Positions 8,275-14,634 of a DNA stretch of 34,823 bases are shown piece by piece (positions within the stretch are counted from its first letter, which is position 1; each line of letters opens with the position of its first letter). The DNA comes from Candidatus Bathyarchaeota archaeon. Lineage in GTDB: Archaea; Thermoproteota; Bathyarchaeia; 40CM-2-53-6. The stretch spans positions 1-34,823 of the forward strand of contig VBBT01000112.1 in assembly GCA_005881695.1 (NCBI GenBank), given 5' to 3'. The position numbers and the translations under genes are program-made. The notes below the pieces were generated by a model that saw nothing but the letters and a program-made list of their open reading frames with translations, made no database searches and was not told where the DNA came from.

Positions 8275-8281
8275 CTTTAAG
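8275..8281 (+). promoter_or_regulatory. TATA-like box for the ACT regulator gene
   Basis: TTTAAGG lies ~38 bp before the ATG of the ACT-domain gene, in the 117-bp gap that separates it from the divergent metallopeptidase gene. It predicts a leader of about 12 nt. No other repeated element was seen in this gap. Confidence 0.35.
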
Positions 8282-8314
8282 GTTCTTCGAAAGAAAGGCC
8301 TCTTTCCACCTTTA

Positions 8315-8816
8315 ATGTGGGGGAGAAACCGGGTTCTCTTTGAGACTTATCCTGAACGGCTGCAAGGTGCTAAGTTCCTATTGCAGCATGGACTCTCAGT
8401 CAAGGGCGACAAGATTTACGTCAACGAAATAGAGATAACAATTCTCAAAGTAGATAGAGCAGTCGGGGTTGATCGCCGGACTGTAAACGGGACGATCCGA
8501 GCGATGAGCATTGATGGGGAAATCAAGATGATTCTTTCGAAACTGGAGTCAGCTGGACCATCGCTCCGGGCCGTAGCCGAGGAGAAGGGGTTGAGAGTCC
8601 TCGAGATAATAGCAGATGATCCAAACAAGGTCGGGATTCTTGCGAATGCGTCTGGAATCTTGGCTCATCATGGAGTTAGCATTAGACAGGAATTGGTTGA
8701 CGACCCTGAACTAAGTCCGATCCCAAGCTTACTCTCAGAGGGATGGAGTTATCCCCGGAAAGGCCATTCCGCTAATTCTGAAGATTCCAGTAGTCGCCAA
8801 GGTGTCAGTCTACTAG
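8315..8816 (+). pseudogene. ACT-domain amino-acid regulator (COG2150-like), reading frame broken twice
   Basis: Residues 1-137 read well: a helical/HTH-like N-terminal part (VDRAVGVDRRTVNGTIRAM, ~46-64) and the first half of an ACT domain (DDPNKVGILANASGILAHHGVSIRQELVDDPEL, given here as a range ~101-133). After that the frame no longer fits the family. The expected continuation is present in two other frames: KLTLRG from 8725 and then VIPGKAIPLILKIP through VAKVSVY, ending at a TAG at 8814-8816. One missing base in the AA at 8725-8726 and one in the GGG at about 8741 would restore a protein of ~167 residues, the normal family length. As it stands the unshifted frame runs on to 8959 with a nonsense tail. 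It is either a recent pseudogene or two homopolymer sequencing errors. Confidence 0.75.
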
Positions 8817-8833
8817 TCACCGAGACTCTCACT

Positions 8834-8880
8834 GTTACTAAAGGTAACATTTATAGCCTAATTCTGTTACCAAGAGTAAC
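8834..8880 (+). promoter_or_regulatory. Paired palindromic operator flanking a TATA box
   Basis: Two 15-bp sites of the form GTTAC-N5-GTAAC lie at 8834-8848 (GTTACTAAAGGTAAC) and 8866-8880 (GTTACCAAGAGTAAC). Twelve of 15 positions are identical and the dyad arms are perfect. Their starts are 32 bp apart, three helical turns, so both face the same side of DNA. A TATA-like TTTATA at 8850-8855 lies between them; the first site would cover the BRE side and the second the predicted transcription start near 8880. This is the layout of a repressor site that blocks TBP/TFB and polymerase. The adjacent winged-helix gene is the obvious candidate regulator. Confidence 0.75.
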
Positions 8881-8897
8881 GAAAAAGGGTCTTTCAG

Positions 8898-9656
8898 GTG
8901 AAACTACAGCTAGACATGTCCGCAGAAACTCAACGCGTATCCCCTCAAGACATCCTTGACTACAAGATCTTCGCTCGCAAGCACCAAAATCCAACCGAAA
9001 AGAGCGAACTCAGGCAATTCGAACGATTTCATGCCGCAAGACATCTGATTTCCCAAGAAATGGACACATACCTCGACGCGAGGCTTACGGCCGACGACCC
9101 CTCCAGTGCCCTGACTGTCGATGTATGCGGAGTCAAGAACGGAATCCTGACAGCGGTGTTTTGTCAGACCGCAGGTCTAGACGAGCTCCTTGCGAAATCC
9201 ATTGAGACAATCAACGAATCCCAGAATGCAAGCGCGGTAATTCTTCTGCCGCGGGAATTGGATCAGCCCGCTCTGAAGGAATCGATTCGCGTTGCCCTTG
9301 AGAGAGGGAAGGCTACATTGGAGGTACTCGGCTGGTTCGGCGACACGTTTGAAGAAACGTTTCGGGAAACACTAGGGCTCATAGAACTCTTGGGAAATGA
9401 AACCAGAATGAGAATGCTAGCACCACTCCTTGAGAAGTCAGGTGCGAAAAAGGACTATAGGACCCGAATAAACCCAAAGCTCGTCTACCACAACATTTCC
9501 GCGCTTTCCGACGCTGGTCTCCTCGACGAGAACAACGAAGGAACATACGAATTGAGTCAATTTGGAAAGACAGTCCTCGCGGAATTCATCACCTTTCTTG
9601 AGAAGACTCGGAAGACCCTTGATGAGTCGAAGACAAAGGAGGTGAAAAATGATTGA
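8898..9656 (+). CDS. Winged-helix transcriptional regulator upstream of hsp20
   Basis: A 252-residue protein. The C-terminal part (~158-232) is an ArsR-like winged helix: LGLIELLGNETRMRMLAPLL, a recognition-helix region INPKLVYHNISALSDAGLLD and a wing YELSQFGKTVLAEF. The N-terminal ~150 residues form an alpha/beta domain (ALTVDVCGVKNGILTAVFCQ, ASAVILLPREL, ATLEVLGWF) that I cannot assign; it might sense a ligand or form a nuclease-like dimer core. GTG at 8898 is taken as start; ATG at 8916 is an alternative. Its stop overlaps the hsp20 start, so the two are translationally coupled, and the promoter carries a double palindrome. Heat-shock or stress control of hsp20 with autoregulation is a reasonable inference. 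Confidence 0.8.
   Translation: MKLQLDMSAETQRVSPQDILDYKIFARKHQNPTEKSELRQFERFHAARHLISQEMDTYLDARLTADDPSSALTVDVCGVKNGILTAVFCQTAGLDELLAKSIETINESQNASAVILLPRELDQPALKESIRVALERGKATLEVLGWFGDTFEETFRETLGLIELLGNETRMRMLAPLLEKSGAKKDYRTRINPKLVYHNISALSDAGLLDENNEGTYELSQFGKTVLAEFITFLEKTRKTLDESKTKEVKND
9638..9645 (+). promoter_or_regulatory. Strong Shine-Dalgarno site setting the hsp20 TTG start
   Basis: GGAGGTGA ends 7 nt before the TTG at 9653. A nearer ATG at 9650 opens only a three-codon frame, so the Shine-Dalgarno spacing and the ATTGA overlap with the upstream stop decide for TTG. This fits coupled translation of hsp20 with the upstream regulator. Confidence 0.75.
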
Positions 9657-10240
9657 GTGAAGATGAATTCTTTTCCAATTGGCTGCGGCGTCGATGGCGA
9701 TTCCCGACGGCCAACCTCTTTGACGAGCTCGAGCAGGACTTTGAGGAGATGTTCAAGGACCTGGAGCTTCCAAAGGATCTCATCAGAGAGCGAAAGCTTC
9801 CTGACGGCGGCACCGTGAGAGAAATGGGACCGTTCGTCTACGGCTACTCGTTCAGCATGGGCCCCGATGGGAAACCAGTGATAAGAGAGTTCGGTAATGT
9901 CAAACCCTCCCTGAAGGGAGGACCCTTAGGCGCAGTTAAGCCTCGGCTTGACGTGAAAGAAGATCGAGAGCCTCTAGTAGACACTATCGTCAATCCCGAC
10001 ACAGTAAAGGTCGTGGCTGAACTTCCAGGTGTCGAAAAGCCGGACATCTCCCTCGAATGCGACGGACAAAAGCTGACGCTGAAGGTGGACACGGATAAAC
10101 GGCGTTACTACAAGGAGCTGGAACTTCCGGTCGAAGTTGATCCTGATACGTCAAAAGCGTCCTACAAGAACGGCGTGCTGGAGCTACTCCTTACGAGGAG
10201 AAAGTCGGGGTCCAAGGCCAAGCAGATAGCAATCGACTGA
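9653..10240 (+). CDS. Small heat shock protein Hsp20 (alpha-crystallin family)
   Basis: A 195-residue ATP-independent chaperone that binds unfolding proteins as large oligomers. The alpha-crystallin domain covers ~97-183: PRLDVKEDREPLVDTIV, VKVVAELPGVEKPDISLECD, LTLKVD, and the closing YKNGVLELLLTRR with the GVL-type motif. The N-terminal region has FDELEQDFEEMF and the archaeal MGPFVYGYSFSMGPDGKP segment before the domain. The tail KQIAID holds an I-x-I motif that in the family docks neighbouring dimers. The gene begins with TTG inside the stop of the regulator gene, and a hairpin with a T-run follows, so this looks like a two-gene operon. Confidence 0.95.
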   Translation: MSEDEFFSNWLRRRWRFPTANLFDELEQDFEEMFKDLELPKDLIRERKLPDGGTVREMGPFVYGYSFSMGPDGKPVIREFGNVKPSLKGGPLGAVKPRLDVKEDREPLVDTIVNPDTVKVVAELPGVEKPDISLECDGQKLTLKVDTDKRRYYKELELPVEVDPDTSKASYKNGVLELLLTRRKSGSKAKQIAID

Positions 10241-10243
10241 TCT

Positions 10244-10277
10244 GGGAGTACCGCTCCCACCCTCGTTTTTTTCGAGG
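10244..10277 (+). terminator. Hairpin plus T-run after hsp20
   Basis: GGGAG-TACCG-CTCCC forms a short stem starting 3 bp after the stop, and a T7 run follows at 10266-10272. The T-run is itself the loop of a second small stem, CCTCG/CGAGG. A T-run is the usual archaeal termination signal, so this is a good candidate for the end of the regulator-hsp20 transcript. Confidence 0.65.
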
Positions 10278-10383
10278 CGAGACTCTCCCTCAATCCTTCA
10301 GAGTAAAGATTAGTTTTAGTGCGCGAGTGAAACCGTCAGGCATGGACCCAAGTCTTAACCACTGATAATCGCAACCCAATCGC

Positions 10384-11586
10384 ATGGTCTCAGGCGACTT
10401 GATCATAAGCCAGTCAGAGCACAAGTCTAGGATCAAAAAAATCCGGGATCAATTGAAAAGGTCTAGTTGCGCGGCACTCTATCTTACGAATCCCACCCGA
10501 ATTCTCTATGCTACCGGATTTAGCCACATCTCGACGGAAAGACCTCTAGCGCTAGTCATCCCCCAAGACGGTACTATCTTCATGATGGGCCCTCGTCTAG
10601 AAGAGGATCACGTGGAAGAGGATTCCACCCTCATCGAGGAGTTCTTCAGCTATCCTGATTACCCAGGCACAACCCACCCGATTCGACACTTTGTCAAGAT
10701 ACTGAGACAAAAAGGACTAACAGGATCGAAAATCGCGACGGATTCTGTTGACGGAGCAACCGGAGGCTGGGGCTACCGCGGTCCTTCATTGCGAGACTTG
10801 CTCCAGCAATCCAGGATGGTTGATGGAAGAGATCTGGTGGACAGTCTGAGATGGGTAAAATCTGAACAAGAGATACGCTTGTTGAGAGAGAGCGCTCGTT
10901 GGGCGGAGAAGGCTCACGACATTCTGATAGAAAACATCGCACCAGGAGTACATGATGCGCTCATTGGAATGAGGGCTAGCTATGAAGCTTTGACAAGAAT
11001 GATGAACAAGCTTGGGACAAAATATCACCAACTAAAGTGGGGCCTTTCGCCGGTAGTTGTCGGCTGCAGGGGACAGGTCGGACCCGGGTCGGCCGTGCCA
11101 CACGCCGTCTTCTCAAAGCGCAAAATCCGGAGGGGGGACGTATTAGTTACCGAGGCCGGAGTTGAGGTTGGAGGGTACACCAGCGAGCTGGAGCGGACAG
11201 TTATCGTCGGAAAGGCCGGGCCGAGAGAAAAGAGATACTTCGACGCTATGCTGAGAGCGCAGGACGCTGCGTTAGGAACATTCAAGGCTGGTACGCCCTG
11301 TTTTCAGGTCGATGCCGCCGCACGGAAGGCTGTCGAAAGTGCAGGTTTGGCGGGCGACCTTCGTCATCATGTGGGCCACGGCATTGGGATTGACGGTCAT
11401 GAGCCGCCCTGGCTCGACCCAGGAGAGAAGACGATCATGAAGACTGGGATGGTGTTTTCGTGTGAGCCTGGGCTCTACGTTCCTGGCCTTGCCGGTTTCC
11501 GACATTCGGACACGATTGAGCTCAGCAAACATGGTATGGACTTCATAACTAAGTACCCTCGCAGCCTGGAAGAATTGACCGTCTAG
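10384..11586 (+). CDS. M24-fold (Xaa-Pro peptidase/creatinase-like) hydrolase with atypical ligands
   Basis: A 400-residue protein with an N-terminal creatinase domain (~15-150; ALYLTNPTRILYATGFS) and a C-terminal pita-bread domain (~165-390). Landmark blocks are GYTSELERTVIVG, HHVGHGIGIDGHEPPWL, FSCEPGLYVPG and GFRHSDTIEL. In M24 dipeptidases the metals are held by Asp, Asp, His, Glu, Glu. Here the equivalent positions appear as Glu257, Glu268, His332, Glu361 and Ser375 (HSD in place of the E-D pair), so three of five ligands differ. That places it in the SELERT/HSDT-like subgroup and makes a non-metal or differently loaded hydrolase possible. It has its own upstream region after the hsp20 terminator. 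Confidence 0.85.
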   Translation: MVSGDLIISQSEHKSRIKKIRDQLKRSSCAALYLTNPTRILYATGFSHISTERPLALVIPQDGTIFMMGPRLEEDHVEEDSTLIEEFFSYPDYPGTTHPIRHFVKILRQKGLTGSKIATDSVDGATGGWGYRGPSLRDLLQQSRMVDGRDLVDSLRWVKSEQEIRLLRESARWAEKAHDILIENIAPGVHDALIGMRASYEALTRMMNKLGTKYHQLKWGLSPVVVGCRGQVGPGSAVPHAVFSKRKIRRGDVLVTEAGVEVGGYTSELERTVIVGKAGPREKRYFDAMLRAQDAALGTFKAGTPCFQVDAAARKAVESAGLAGDLRHHVGHGIGIDGHEPPWLDPGEKTIMKTGMVFSCEPGLYVPGLAGFRHSDTIELSKHGMDFITKYPRSLEELTV

Positions 11587-11604
11587 AACGGACAGAACTT
11601 GAAG

Positions 11605-11796
11605 CTATGTCCACAAAGCGTTGGGCAGAGCCTTCTCTACCGGAGGAGAAACCTGATGATCGCGGTAGGTTTCCCCACAGTGTGGACATTTGAGACTTCT
11701 TCTCCACATGCGGTAGATTAACTTGAGCCCGATGTAAGTCAAAGCGAAGACAACGATACCTGCGATAGCCGACGCGATAGCGGAGTCAACGTTCAT
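11605..11796 (-). CDS. Small membrane protein with a CxxC motif
   Basis: A 63-residue protein from an ATG: a single membrane helix (~6-26; AIAGIVVFALTYIGLKLIY), a basic segment RMWRRSLK and then CPHCGETYRDH (C37, C40). The positive charges after the helix suggest that the C-terminal part lies inside the cell. Two cysteines alone do not complete a zinc site, so a dimer or partner may supply the rest. A TTG 30 nt further upstream keeps the frame but adds an unlikely N-terminus. Function unknown; it converges on the M24-fold gene with ~18 bp between stops. Confidence 0.5.
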   Translation of the reverse strand: MNVDSAIASAIAGIVVFALTYIGLKLIYRMWRRSLKCPHCGETYRDHQVSPPVEKALPNALWT

Positions 11797-12023
11797 GATG
11801 AAGATGAAATAATGAATGTCGACCAATTCAGCGGACCCCCAACACGGCGCGAGCGAGGTGTGGACAGAAGAGTGGACAAGATTTAGCGCGCATACGCTAT
11901 ATTGCGAAACTGATGGTATAAACCTACCTCACATGAAAGCGCGCAGATTGGAGCAAGAGATATCTGTTTATTGAAAAGTATACCCTGCTAGTTTAGGGAC
12001 GGTTGGAACGTTGCGAGCGATGG

Positions 12024-12215
12024 TCAGGGCTGACTGGTTGTTGGAGTAGCCTGTACGGGTTTCAAGACCTCGTCCGCGTGAGTGATCTTGACCAGCCCCT
12101 TGAGGAGGAGCCGATTAGTTATCTTCGCGCAGACATCACAGTCCTTACCCGGACAATACCCTTTTAGAAAGTTCTCGCACTTCCAGCGATAGTTCTCTAT
12201 CTCAACGGTGGACAT
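12024..12215 (-). CDS. Small four-cysteine protein of unknown function
   Basis: A 63-residue soluble protein with C13, C21, C26 and C29 in the pattern C-x7-C-x4-C-x2-C (WKCENFLKGYCPG then DCDVCAKI), followed by a helix (NRLLLKGLVKITHADEVL) and a Pro/Thr-rich tail. The cysteines could bind zinc or an Fe-S cluster. It starts with ATG and lies downstream of an imperfect hairpin that separates it from the acyl-CoA dehydrogenase pseudogene. The ~195 bp between it and the next small gene contain no gene that I can support. I do not recognise the family. Confidence 0.55.
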   Translation of the reverse strand: MSTVEIENYRWKCENFLKGYCPGKDCDVCAKITNRLLLKGLVKITHADEVLKPVQATPTTSQP

Positions 12216-12230
12216 ACAAGTGGAGCCTTT

Positions 12231-12258
12231 GTCGATCGGCCTACGGCCTGAAATCGAC
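12231..12258. terminator. Nested hairpin between the Cys-rich gene and the ACAD pseudogene
   Basis: GTCGAT and ATCGAC form a 6-bp outer arm pair, and inside it GGCC-TAC-GGCC can form a second stem. The element lies in the gap before the four-cysteine gene and after the pseudogene stop on the minus strand. It may end the HMG-CoA synthase transcript or act in the leader of the small gene. There is no long T-run, so termination is only one reading. Confidence 0.4.
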
Positions 12259-12298
12259 TAAAGTATCGCGTAACTTCACGCAAAAGCAAGCGGTAACA

Positions 12299-12740
12299 TC
12301 AGGAAGGTCGGCCCATTTCCTTGTAGACCTCTCTTTGGATGATGTATCTCATGATCTCGCTGGTACCTCCTCCAATCATCATGAACCTCGCATCCCTGAA
12401 GTAACGTTCTACCGGAAGATCCTTCGTATCGTCGACACCTCCATGGACTTGCAAAGACTCTCGCGCCACCTCGAACGCGGCCCCCCTCCTTTCTGGCTGT
12501 TTCTCCCCGATCAAGCGCCCGAGCCGCATGTAGAACGAGGAGTCGAGAAGCCACAAGTTTGACAGCCATGTCAGCTATTTCGAAGCTCACTCCTCCCGTT
12601 TCTGCCAAGCGCGCGAAGGAAGTCTCCGGGAAAATATTCCTCGACTTCTATCTTGGCAGCGAAGGATCTGAAGTGTTTTTCCGCAACACATTGACTCTTC
12701 GCTGGAAGCTCAGCTCTTGCCGGGTCAGAGCTAAACTCAT
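12299..12740 (-). pseudogene. Acyl-CoA dehydrogenase, decayed remnant
   Basis: Pieces of an acyl-CoA dehydrogenase appear in order but in different frames. From an ATG at 12740: MSLALTRQELSFQRRVNVLR, then a shifted EKHFRSFAAKIEVEEYFPGD and FLRALAETG, the normal N-terminal helices. This joins directly to SFEIADMAVKLVASRLLV, which belongs near residue 270, so ~200 codons of the FAD/acyl-CoA core are gone. A further shift near 12485 leads to FEVARESLQVHGG, LPVERYFRDARF and IGGGTSEIMRYIIQREVYKE before the stop. A live enzyme has ~380 residues; about 147 codons remain. It lies ~50 bp downstream of the HMG-CoA synthase gene on the same strand, so it was probably once cotranscribed. Confidence 0.85.
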
Positions 12741-12790
12741 AGCGAGTTTTGTCCGAAACTATGTTTTAGTCCGGTATTGTCAGGACTATT

Positions 12791-14374
12791 CTAAGCGTAT
12801 TGGGTAGGCGCGATGGCGATTGGCTTCGGCTTGGAGACCACCGCTAGGGCCTCTCGGAATACCGGCCGATAAGCGATTCCATAGAGAATCAGTCCGTCTT
12901 TTCCTTCGTAGTCGAGCCGTCTGATGACGCCTTCCAGTCGGACTCCCGGTTTCAAATCGGAGACATCCGCATCTACGAATAGCACCTTGTCGTTTTCGAG
13001 GAGCTCGAAGTTGGAGGTCCATCTCTTCTTGAAGGGAAGCTTTGAGACGTTCTTCAGCTTCGCAAATCTCGGAAACCGTTTCTTCTCCATCGGTCCAGGA
13101 CAGTCTGAAGCAAGACATGTCTCCCTCGCAGGATAGTAGATCCTATTGCACCCCTTGCAAAGAGAGAGTGAGAAGTAGCTCCCGTTGACAGGTTCAATTT
13201 CGCCGACCATCCGTGGAATCTCCAACCTTCTCTTGATTCTTGACAATCGTTCGCGAATCAAATCGTGATAGGTATCGATCCTGATCTCAGATTTCCGCTC
13301 CACGTAATCCATAACAGTAGGAGCTCGCCCTCTCTTCTCCTCGATCCCGTCCTGAACCTCAAACCAGGTTGCGTTTGAATAAGCTCCTGAGCCGTAGGAC
13401 ACCGCCAGAACTTGGTCGCCAGGCTTGGCTTTGTCAAAGAGTGAAGCAAGAGATATCATAGTAGAGGCGGCGTAGGTGTTTCCTGTGTCTAGCACTCTAA
13501 GCCATGGTTTGATCTTTTTCTCGATGTCTTGCTCGGTGAGTCTCATTCGTCGAGCGATGGATGAATCGCCAACGTACGGGATCTCGTCCTGGGTGAGGGC
13601 ATTGCATGTTTTCATGGGAAGATAGCCTGATGGCTGGTGAAATGTTATCCAATCAAAGTCGGATAAAGAAAGTTCTGGGTGTTTGCGGAACAGGTTGGCG
13701 ATAGCACCGATAATGTGAGATTTGTAAGCTTCAACGGTTGTCCTGCCAAAGTGCTTGGGAACTGCGGATTCCTCGCGTCTCCAAAAATCCATGAAGAGGC
13801 TAGAATATGGCGCAATATCCTCGATACTCGCTATTAGATCGCTTTTTCCCAGCACGAAGGCCCCGGCACCCGCTCCGGCAGAGTATTCTAAGGGATCCCC
13901 GCGCTCAGCCTGAGCAACATCCGACCCAATTGCAAGACCGTATTTTATTCGCCCGCTACGAATCTCAGCGTCTATGAAGCTAACCCCTTGCATTCCAGAA
14001 TTGCAAGCGCCCTCAAGGTCGGCAATGAATACGTTTTCGCCGACGCCGATGAACGATGCGACGTGTCGTGCTATCGTGCCGACTGCGTAAGGCTTGGACT
14101 CCGACCCGGCAGTAACGCTCCCGATCTCTCCGGGTGAAATACCGGCCATGCGGATAGCATTTTCTGCCGCCTCGGTGGCGATAGTCATCGTGTCTTCGGT
14201 GTGCCCTGCAACTGCTTTTTCACGGAGAAGAAGTCCATGCCTTACCTTCTCCAGAACCTTTTCGAGTTCCTTCCCTCGCTTCTTCTCTCTTTCCCTGACG
14301 ATCTTCGCTGTCTCAATGCGCTCTCGGGGGATGTAAACTCCGTAACCGACAATTCCAACTTTACTGTGACTCAT
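12791..14374 (-). CDS. HMG-CoA synthase fused to a zinc-ribbon/OB (DUF35) domain
   Basis: A 527-residue two-domain protein. Residues ~5-345 are a thiolase-fold HMG-CoA synthase: GIVGYGVYIPRERI, general acid/base Glu60 (GHTEDTMTIATEAA), nucleophile Cys124 (ADLEGACNSGMQG) and catalytic His246 (DWITFHQPSGYLP), plus the late GNTYAASTMISLA and SYGSGAYS. Residues ~400-515 are a DUF35 module: a zinc ribbon with C406, C409, C420 and C425, then an OB-like beta region (FVDADVSDLKPGVRLEGVIR). The N-terminal part carries a charged insertion, REREKKRGKELEKVLEKVR. In archaea a separate DUF35 protein links thiolase and HMG-CoA synthase; here it is fused. Mevalonate synthesis is likely, but the ACNSG wording and the neighbouring ACAD remnant leave room for a paralogue in acyl-CoA metabolism. 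Confidence 0.88.
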   Translation of the reverse strand: MSHSKVGIVGYGVYIPRERIETAKIVREREKKRGKELEKVLEKVRHGLLLREKAVAGHTEDTMTIATEAAENAIRMAGISPGEIGSVTAGSESKPYAVGTIARHVASFIGVGENVFIADLEGACNSGMQGVSFIDAEIRSGRIKYGLAIGSDVAQAERGDPLEYSAGAGAGAFVLGKSDLIASIEDIAPYSSLFMDFWRREESAVPKHFGRTTVEAYKSHIIGAIANLFRKHPELSLSDFDWITFHQPSGYLPMKTCNALTQDEIPYVGDSSIARRMRLTEQDIEKKIKPWLRVLDTGNTYAASTMISLASLFDKAKPGDQVLAVSYGSGAYSNATWFEVQDGIEEKRGRAPTVMDYVERKSEIRIDTYHDLIRERLSRIKRRLEIPRMVGEIEPVNGSYFSLSLCKGCNRIYYPARETCLASDCPGPMEKKRFPRFAKLKNVSKLPFKKRWTSNFELLENDKVLFVDADVSDLKPGVRLEGVIRRLDYEGKDGLILYGIAYRPVFREALAVVSKPKPIAIAPTQYA

Positions 14375-14428
14375 GCGAAGACCCTCGGAGACATCCGATA
14401 TGTGAAGAACCTCTTCTCAGCCAACACG

Positions 14429-14437
14429 GTATTTAAG
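14429..14437 (-). promoter_or_regulatory. TATA-like box for the HMG-CoA synthase gene
   Basis: On the minus strand CTTAAATAC lies ~55 bp before the ATG, predicting a leader of ~30 nt. The 260-bp gap to the divergent M6 protease gene also holds a T6 run near 14531 but no TATA box I would assign to the protease with confidence. Confidence 0.4.
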
Positions 14438-14634
14438 ACTACGTAGAACGCGCTTCGACGACCCGAGCGAATCATATCCATCGTTAGTCGCAAGAAAGGA
14501 CTCTTCCGTCCCTCGCCCCTCTCATAGCAGTTTTTTCAATCCTTCTGAAACTCGGAGAGTTGTCACTTGGTTACAGTCTGCTTTTGGCGCTAGAGACCAG
14601 CCCGGTTCAGTAATAGCTTCTCGAAGGATCCGAG

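Noticed and set aside
8725-8959. Tail of the 214-residue ACT frame after the frame break
   Set aside because: The residues after ~137 match no ACT protein, while the expected ending is found in other frames and stops at 8816; the tail also runs through the operator and into the next gene.
11827-12023. Possible C/D-box sRNA around CTGATGG near 11911
   Set aside because: No matching pair of C and D boxes with proper spacing was found.
12559-12807. 82-residue plus-strand frame over the ACAD remnant
   Set aside because: The opposite strand carries recognisable ACAD pieces; the plus frame shows nothing.
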